From contig JAICWX010000262.1 of the NCBI GenBank assembly GCA_025934635.1, forward strand, positions 1-11,938: 11,938 nt of DNA, given 5' to 3'. Origin of the DNA: Streptosporangiaceae bacterium. GTDB lineage: Bacteria > Actinomycetota > Actinomycetes > Streptosporangiales > Streptosporangiaceae. Below the pieces are notes generated by a model that was given only the letters and a program-made list of their open reading frames with translations, did no database searches and was not told where the DNA came from. This document shows, in pieces, positions 7,556-11,938 of the stretch. The position numbers and the translations under genes were made by a program. Each line of letters starts with the position of its first letter. Position 1 is the first letter of the stretch.

Positions 7556-10492
7556 TCACCACGGCGCAGATTGAAGCCGGGCGAGATCCGCGGCTGCGCC
7601 CAGGGAAGCGTAGGTCTGCACGGCCCCGGCGAAGACGGTCCGCGCCTGGGCGCGGTGGCCGGCGTGGGCGAATTCCCTCGCGGCCGCTTCCAGCGCCTTT
7701 GCTTTCGGCAGCGGCCTGCTGGCCTCGCCGTACCGTTCCGCGGCCGCGAGCAGCCGGGACGCGTCGTGGTCGAGCAGGGCGCGGCAGTAGAGCGCGTCGG
7801 CCTCCCGGTGCGGGATCCGCGAGCCGGCGGCGAGAGTGGCGGCCTGCTGTTCGAAGGCCCGCGCGGTGGCCAGGTCGCCGGTCTTGATCGCGAGACGGAC
7901 GGCGTCGGCCAGCAGGTTCTCGACCTCGTCCAGTTCCTCCGTATCGCCGTGGAACGCATCGGCCAGCGCCGCCAGCGCGGCCGGCAATGCGCCGTCCTGC
8001 TCGCGGTCCAGGCTGCGGGCCAGGGCCAGCGGGCTGATGACCCGGCGGCCGATCAGCCTGGCGTGCCGGGCGGCAGCGGTGAGGTGCTGCCGGGCCGCGG
8101 CGTTCTCGCCGCGGTGGAAGCAGATCATGGCGGCGATGCCGAAGTCGCAGCAGGCGGCCCCGGGTTCGTGGAGATTCGTGTCCGTGGTTCCCAGCTCGGT
8201 CAGCGCCTCATCCCAGCGGCCGGTCTCGAACAGCAGCTGGCCGAGGGCGCTGCGCGCCTGGGCCAGCCGCCTCTTGGTGCCGACCTGACCGGCCAGGTCC
8301 CGGGCCCGGGCGGCTACTGCCAGCGCCTCCTCGTGCCGGTCCAGGCTCCCGAGGGCTACGGCCTGGTTGGCCTGGAGGAGCAGCCGCAGGTCGGTCAGGG
8401 CCGGGTCGGACTCGGTCACGGCAATGGCCCGCTCGAACAGCGGCAGCGCGCTGACCTGGCGCCCCTGCATCCCGGTCACCACCGTCAGCACGTGCAGGGC
8501 CCACGCCGTGGCCCAGTTGTCGCCCGCCTCGGTCGCCACCCCCAGCGCGCTGGCGGCGACCTGGCCGGCCCGGGCCGCCTCACCGAGCTCACAGTGCATC
8601 CGCGCGGCCAGCACCGTCAGCCGGGCGCGGTGCCGGGCCGAGATTCCCGGGGCAGCCAGCGCCTGATCCAGCGCGGCCAGGGACTTCACCGCCGAGCCCG
8701 CCACCATCCAGCACTGGGCCAGCGTCCAGTGCAGGTCTACGACAACATCGGGCTCGACGGCACGGGCCAGCGCCTGGCTGGCCACCTGCTCGGCCTGCGC
8801 CCGGTCACCCATGCGGTAGAGCGCGTCGGCGAGGTGGGCAGCCAGCCGGTCGTGCCGGGCATCGGCGGGAGAAAGAGCGACCGCCTGGGTGAGAAGCTCG
8901 GCCGCGACCCCCGGAGCCTGGCCGACCAGTGAGCCCGCGGCCCCGGTCAGCCAGCCCAGCATCCACTCATCGACCGGCTCGATCGGAGCGGTGCCGCCCG
9001 CCGCCGGGCCGCCGACGGCCTGCAGCAACTGCCGGGCCACCCGGTCGACGGAGGCACCCGTCCCGGCCAGGGCGCGTCCGGCGTCGCGGTGCCAGGCGGC
9101 CCGCACCGCCGCCGGCATCTCCTCGTACAGTGCCGCCCGGATCAGCGGGTGCCGGAACCTCAGGCCCGGCCCCGACTCCGCCAGCACCCCGACCGCGCAC
9201 GCCTGATCGACCAGCGGGCCCAGGTCGGTCACGCTCCGGGCCAGCACGACCGCCAGGTCCGGCACCGCGAACTCCGTCCCCAGCAGGGCCGCCGCCCGCA
9301 GCATCTCGCGCACCGGCCTGGACACGAAGTCAAGCCGGTCCGCGATCGCCGCCGACAGGGATCGCGGCGCGGCGGCATCCGTGAGGGTGGCAATCCCGGT
9401 GTCGGCGATGGCCACTTTAGAGCTCCGGGTCAGCGCGGCGACGAGCTCGGTGAGGTACAGCGGGTTGCCCGCCGCCCCGCCGGCCAGCCGCAGCAGGCCC
9501 TCGTCGGGCCGGCCGCCGGCCAGCGCGGCCACCAGTTCGGCCACCGCCGCCCCGGTCAGCCCGCCCAGCTGTACTCGGGCCTGGCTGTCCACCGCGCGGC
9601 GCAGCGCCAGCAGTTCCGGCCGCTGCGGCGCCGGGCGCATCAGCCCGACGAGCAGCAGCGGCAGCTGGCGGGCCGATCGCGCCAGCCGCCGCCACAGCGC
9701 GATGCTGGCCGGATCGGCCCACTGCAGATCGTCCACGACCAGGATCACGGGCCGCACCGCACACTGCTCGGCCACCAGTGCCAGCAACTGCTCCGCCAGC
9801 ACCGCCGGCACGTCCGCGCCCCGCCCGGCTTCCAGCTCGCCCCGGAGCAGCCCCACGATCGTGTTCCGCCGCGGATTCGCCGACGGCTCCCGGACCCGCA
9901 GCCCGTCCAGGAACGGCAGCAGCGGCAGCGCCTGCCCCAGTTCGTCTCCCGTCCCCCAGAACGCCTGGCAGCCCGCCCTGGCCGCCGCCGCCACCGCCGC
10001 TCCCGCCAGCGCGGACTTTCCGATCCCGGGCTCACCCTCGATGAGCACCGCCCCGCCGCGGCCCCGCGCCACCTGGCCGACCAGGCCGGACAGCAGCGCC
10101 AGTTCACCGTCGCGGCCGACCAGCGTCCCGGCCGGGGTCACCGGTCCGCGGTCGCCGGCCGGCTCGGACTGCGGCGCGGTGACGGGCGCGATGGCCCGCG
10201 ACCACAGCTCCAGGAGATGGCTCGCGTCGACATCGGAGGCAGCGAGAGTTGCGGCTAGGTTCCTGATGGCATTGCGGGGCGGCATGGCCTGGCCGTTAAG
10301 CCACCGGCCCCACTGGGATTTGCTGTAGAAAGCCGGATCATCGGCGGCCGGCCGGAAGGATGAGGTCAGTTCCTGTAGCCTGCGGTAACTCAAATCCGCG
10401 ATAACGGTCAGCCGCCGCAGTTCGAGGACGAATTCCCGCTCGGGCTGCGTCAGCCCGGCGGGCAGCGGCGGCCGCCGACCAGGATTCCTCAT
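7556..10492 (-). CDS. XRE-AAA/STAND ATPase-TPR regulator (LAL-like, HTH at N terminus)
   Basis: This 978-residue protein has three parts. Residues about 35-83 form an XRE-like helix-turn-helix (SYRRLQELTSSF, YSKSQWGRWLNGQAMPP). Residues about 122-350 are an AAA_16/STAND ATPase: GRDGEL, Walker A GEPGIGKS (153-160, K159), Walker B VILVVDDLQWAD (249-260), and the GxP motif GNPLYL (342-347). A helical segment with FRHPLIRAALYEEMP (446-460) follows, and then a TPR-like alpha-solenoid (about 505-970) with repeated Ala-rich helix pairs. LuxR-type LAL activators share the ATPase and TPR parts but carry a C-terminal LuxR HTH; here the protein stops at QSAPW and no HTH follows in any frame I read. It is probably an ATP-switched transcription factor or signal-responsive STAND protein with unknown ligand. 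ATG 10492 has GAGG six bases upstream. Confidence 0.88.
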   Translation of the reverse strand: MRNPGRRPPLPAGLTQPEREFVLELRRLTVIADLSYRRLQELTSSFRPAADDPAFYSKSQWGRWLNGQAMPPRNAIRNLAATLAASDVDASHLLELWSRAIAPVTAPQSEPAGDRGPVTPAGTLVGRDGELALLSGLVGQVARGRGGAVLIEGEPGIGKSALAGAAVAAAARAGCQAFWGTGDELGQALPLLPFLDGLRVREPSANPRRNTIVGLLRGELEAGRGADVPAVLAEQLLALVAEQCAVRPVILVVDDLQWADPASIALWRRLARSARQLPLLLVGLMRPAPQRPELLALRRAVDSQARVQLGGLTGAAVAELVAALAGGRPDEGLLRLAGGAAGNPLYLTELVAALTRSSKVAIADTGIATLTDAAAPRSLSAAIADRLDFVSRPVREMLRAAALLGTEFAVPDLAVVLARSVTDLGPLVDQACAVGVLAESGPGLRFRHPLIRAALYEEMPAAVRAAWHRDAGRALAGTGASVDRVARQLLQAVGGPAAGGTAPIEPVDEWMLGWLTGAAGSLVGQAPGVAAELLTQAVALSPADARHDRLAAHLADALYRMGDRAQAEQVASQALARAVEPDVVVDLHWTLAQCWMVAGSAVKSLAALDQALAAPGISARHRARLTVLAARMHCELGEAARAGQVAASALGVATEAGDNWATAWALHVLTVVTGMQGRQVSALPLFERAIAVTESDPALTDLRLLLQANQAVALGSLDRHEEALAVAARARDLAGQVGTKRRLAQARSALGQLLFETGRWDEALTELGTTDTNLHEPGAACCDFGIAAMICFHRGENAAARQHLTAAARHARLIGRRVISPLALARSLDREQDGALPAALAALADAFHGDTEELDEVENLLADAVRLAIKTGDLATARAFEQQAATLAAGSRIPHREADALYCRALLDHDASRLLAAAERYGEASRPLPKAKALEAAAREFAHAGHRAQARTVFAGAVQTYASLGAAADLARLQSAPW

Positions 10493-10562
10493 GCTAAACC
10501 TCAGGCCCGCTGGTCACGTCAGTGCACTCCCCCACCAGGAATGACGACTGTCCCTGAATGTC

Positions 10563-10579
10563 CCGGTCCGGACCGGTCC
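10563..10579. repeat. Nested palindromes upstream of the XRE-ATPase-TPR gene
   Basis: CCGGTCCGGACCGG (10563-10576) is a perfect 14-bp palindrome. It overlaps GGACCGGTCC (10570-10579), so GGTCC, GGACC and GGTCC units alternate. The cluster lies about 70-90 bp before the start of the regulator gene, where its own XRE domain or another repressor could bind. GC-rich palindromes arise by chance more often in this genome type, so the call is tentative. Confidence 0.4.
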
Positions 10580-10737
10580 ATCCCATCGCGAACTGAGCCT
10601 AGCCCAGAGTGCCAGCATTCCCAATAGGCCGTTCGGGCGCTAGAGCCGCGGCCGGCCCCGCCGGAGCGGAATGTGAATTCTCAATCATCGTGAACGTGGA
10701 TGCGAGTGATCAGGCCATGCCTTACCCGCCACGGAAG

Positions 10738-10768
10738 AACTGATCAACTTCTGGTCCGATGATCAGTT
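10738..10768. repeat. Inverted repeat AACTGATCA / TGATCAGTT
   Basis: Nine-base arms at 10738-10746 and 10760-10768 are exact reverse complements around a 13-nt spacer. Each arm contains the palindrome TGATCA, present a third time at 10707-10712. The spacing of the two arm centres is 19-22 bp, as in dimer-of-dimers operators. There is no T-run, so it is not a typical intrinsic terminator. Confidence 0.5.
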
Positions 10769-10893
10769 GGACGCCGAGGCGACGGTTCCGCCATTACACC
10801 GCGATTTACGAGAAGTCCGGTACGCGACCCACTAAGGTAATTACGGCGATTTTACCGACCTGGTTCCCGGCCCCCGATGGGCTCTGGCCTGTC

Positions 10894-11052
10894 CGCTGGA
10901 GGACACCACGCGATCACGGCGCCGTAGCCAGCCTCTTCGCCGGGCTCGAACTGGTGCCGCCCGGCCTGGTCCGGGTGACCGAGTGGCATCCGGACCAGGC
11001 CTCGGACGCGGCCGGCGCCGGGGCCCGGTGGGCGGGAGTCGCCCGCAAGCCG
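10894..11052 (+). pseudogene. Remnant of a DUF574-type SAM-dependent methyltransferase (C-terminal end)
   Basis: In one plus-strand frame the translation reads ASLFAGLELVPPGLVRVTEWHPD, then about ten variable residues, then WAGVARKP. This is the layout of the C terminus of the S-adenosyl methyltransferase family DUF574 (Methyltransf_19), abundant in actinomycetes, which normally ends at this point. The upstream part of the frame (from about 10759) is only faintly related (AIYEKSGTRP), and the SAM-binding core is absent. The native stop is also missing: the frame runs on about 50 codons antisense to the amidase gene. I infer a 5'-truncated, decayed gene. The family match is from memory of its motif, not from a search. 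Confidence 0.6.
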
Positions 11053-11059
11053 TTACGCG

Positions 11060-11938
11060 TCACGCCTGCCCGGGCGGGGCGGGGAAGCCGCCGACCAGGG
11101 TCTCGAAGGCGTGGGCGACGCGGAGGCAGGTGGCGTCGTCGAACCGCTGGCCGACGATCATCATGCCGACCGGGAGGCCGTCGGCCAGGCCGGCCGGGAC
11201 GCTGATGGCCGGGTGGCCGCTGATGTCGAACGGCGCCGTGTTGGGGATCATCTCCAGCGCCCGGGCGATGTAGGTCTCGCGGGAGTCGGACGCGGTGACC
11301 AGCGGGGTGGCGGTCATCGGCAGGGTCGGCATGACCAGGACGTCGTAGGAGCTGAGCGCCTCGTCGTAGCGGCGGCGGACCTCGAAGACGAGGTTGCGGG
11401 CCATCGCGTAGTGGCGGGCCTGGTAGTTCTCCACCGAGTAGCGGCCGCCGAGGGCAACCAGCTTGACGGTCTCGGACCAGTGGTCGGCCACCTCGCGGCG
11501 CTGCCGGCCGTAGAAGGCGATCAGCTCCGGGTCGTACAGGCCGTCCCAGTTGTAGCCGTAGCCGTTCCCGTCGACCATCTGCACCGCGGCCCCGTCGGTG
11601 GCGATGACGTTCCAGACGTGCATGGCGTGCCGGTGCCAGGGCACGCTGACTTCCTCGACACCCATCCCGGCCTCGCGCAGCCGGCCCGCGGCGGCCCGGA
11701 CGGTCTCGTCCACCCGCGGCTCGGACAGGCCCGGAAGGCCGAATCCCTCACTCACCAGGCCGACCCGCAGGCCGGTCACGTCCTGGCCCAGGGCCGCGAC
11801 GTAGTCCGCGGGCCGCAGGTCGGCGGGCTGGCGCGGATCCCAGCCGTCCCGGCCGGCCATCACGTTCAGCATCAGCGCGGCGTCGGCCACCGTGCGGGTG
11901 ATCGGCCCGAGGTGATCGATGGTGAACTCGATCGGGAA
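11060..11938 (-). CDS. Amidase-signature family protein, C-terminal part (5' end outside window)
   Basis: The frame is open to the right edge and gives 292 residues of the C-terminal portion. It begins with FPIEFTIDHLGPITRTVADAAL, the segment that follows the catalytic Ser-cisSer-Lys region of amidase-signature enzymes; that catalytic region lies beyond the window. Typical later elements are present: the LRVGL strand, the ARRYDEALSSYDVLVMPTLP-like stretch and FDISGHPAISVPAGLADGLPVGMMIVG. The family hydrolyses amides, from GatA-type Gln-tRNA partners to catabolic amidases; no GatB/GatC neighbour is seen, so a catabolic enzyme is likelier. The GTG at 11890 is the internal valine of RTVADAAL, not a start. 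The stop lies 8 bp past the methyltransferase remnant. Confidence 0.88.
   Translation of the reverse strand, partial: FPIEFTIDHLGPITRTVADAALMLNVMAGRDGWDPRQPADLRPADYVAALGQDVTGLRVGLVSEGFGLPGLSEPRVDETVRAAAGRLREAGMGVEEVSVPWHRHAMHVWNVIATDGAAVQMVDGNGYGYNWDGLYDPELIAFYGRQRREVADHWSETVKLVALGGRYSVENYQARHYAMARNLVFEVRRRYDEALSSYDVLVMPTLPMTATPLVTASDSRETYIARALEMIPNTAPFDISGHPAISVPAGLADGLPVGMMIVGQRFDDATCLRVAHAFETLVGGFPAPPGQA

Larger units (their letters stand above)
10493..10893. other. Stretch without an intact gene
   Basis: This 401-bp stretch holds the upstream region of the XRE-ATPase-TPR gene and several dyads (10521-10528 AGTGCACT; 10563-10579; 10738-10768). From about 10640 to 10860 it is visibly richer in A/T than the rest of the window. 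A 43-codon open stretch from 10710 to about 10841 has protein-like content (EELINFWSDDQL) but no start codon, and may be decayed coding DNA. No convincing promoter for either neighbour could be fixed. Confidence 0.5.

Noticed and set aside
7571..8932. A 453-codon plus-strand open frame opposite the TPR region of the large regulator
   Set aside because: Its composition is that of a shadow frame (Gly, Arg, Gln rich), and the opposite strand encodes a coherent TPR solenoid.
10710..10841. A 43-codon plus-strand frame with protein-like content (EELINFWSDDQL)
   Set aside because: It has no ATG, GTG or TTG start preceded by a ribosome-binding site and no family I recognise; kept only as possible decayed coding DNA.

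Overview
The window is high-GC DNA with dense coding, GTG starts, GNAT-free but HTH-rich regulation, leaderless-looking starts and an RsbW-like/GntR gene pair. This points to an actinomycete, plausibly of the Streptosporangiales or a neighbouring order; the genus cannot be fixed from the sequence. No phage, insertion sequence, CRISPR array or complete mobile element is visible.

Layout. A tRNA-Ala(GGC) lies at the extreme left on the minus strand (2-74), with a plausible promoter behind it. A small RsbW-type ATPase (199-570, minus) and a GntR/HutC regulator (654-1397, plus) diverge from an 83-bp spacer carrying two copies of the palindrome TGAGTACTCA, the likely operator. Next is a lipid-type module: an acyl-CoA synthetase-like ligase (1394-2947, minus) diverges from a tightly coupled pair made of a short-chain dehydrogenase (3145-4035) and a DUF1295/steroid 5-alpha-reductase-like membrane enzyme (4032-4856). 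A secreted SGNH/GDSL esterase (4801-6150, minus) converges on that pair.

The centre holds a two-TM protein with two similar soluble halves (6328-7185, plus) that converges on a 64-residue membrane protein (7182-7376, minus). Behind the latter is a large regulator (7556-10492, minus) with an N-terminal XRE-like helix-turn-helix, an AAA/STAND ATPase domain and a long TPR-like tail. It resembles a LuxR-type LAL regulator whose DNA-binding domain sits at the opposite end. A 567-bp stretch without an intact gene follows (10493-11059), with lower GC, palindromes and the decayed 3' end of a DUF574-type SAM methyltransferase. The window ends inside an amidase-signature gene (11060-11938, minus, 5' part outside).

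How the parts work together. The first pair looks like an autoregulated regulatory cassette. The ligase, dehydrogenase and reductase-like genes probably act on one lipid or sterol-like substrate; activation of the acid by CoA followed by redox steps is an inference from families and layout. The XRE-ATPase-TPR protein and the small membrane protein are co-oriented and separated by a repeat cluster that may control the latter. Three convergent gene pairs share or overlap their stop regions, so little room is left for terminators. I see no unmistakable new system; the strongest leads are the palindromic GntR/ATPase switch, the domain-swapped STAND regulator with its repeat cluster, and the internally duplicated membrane protein.
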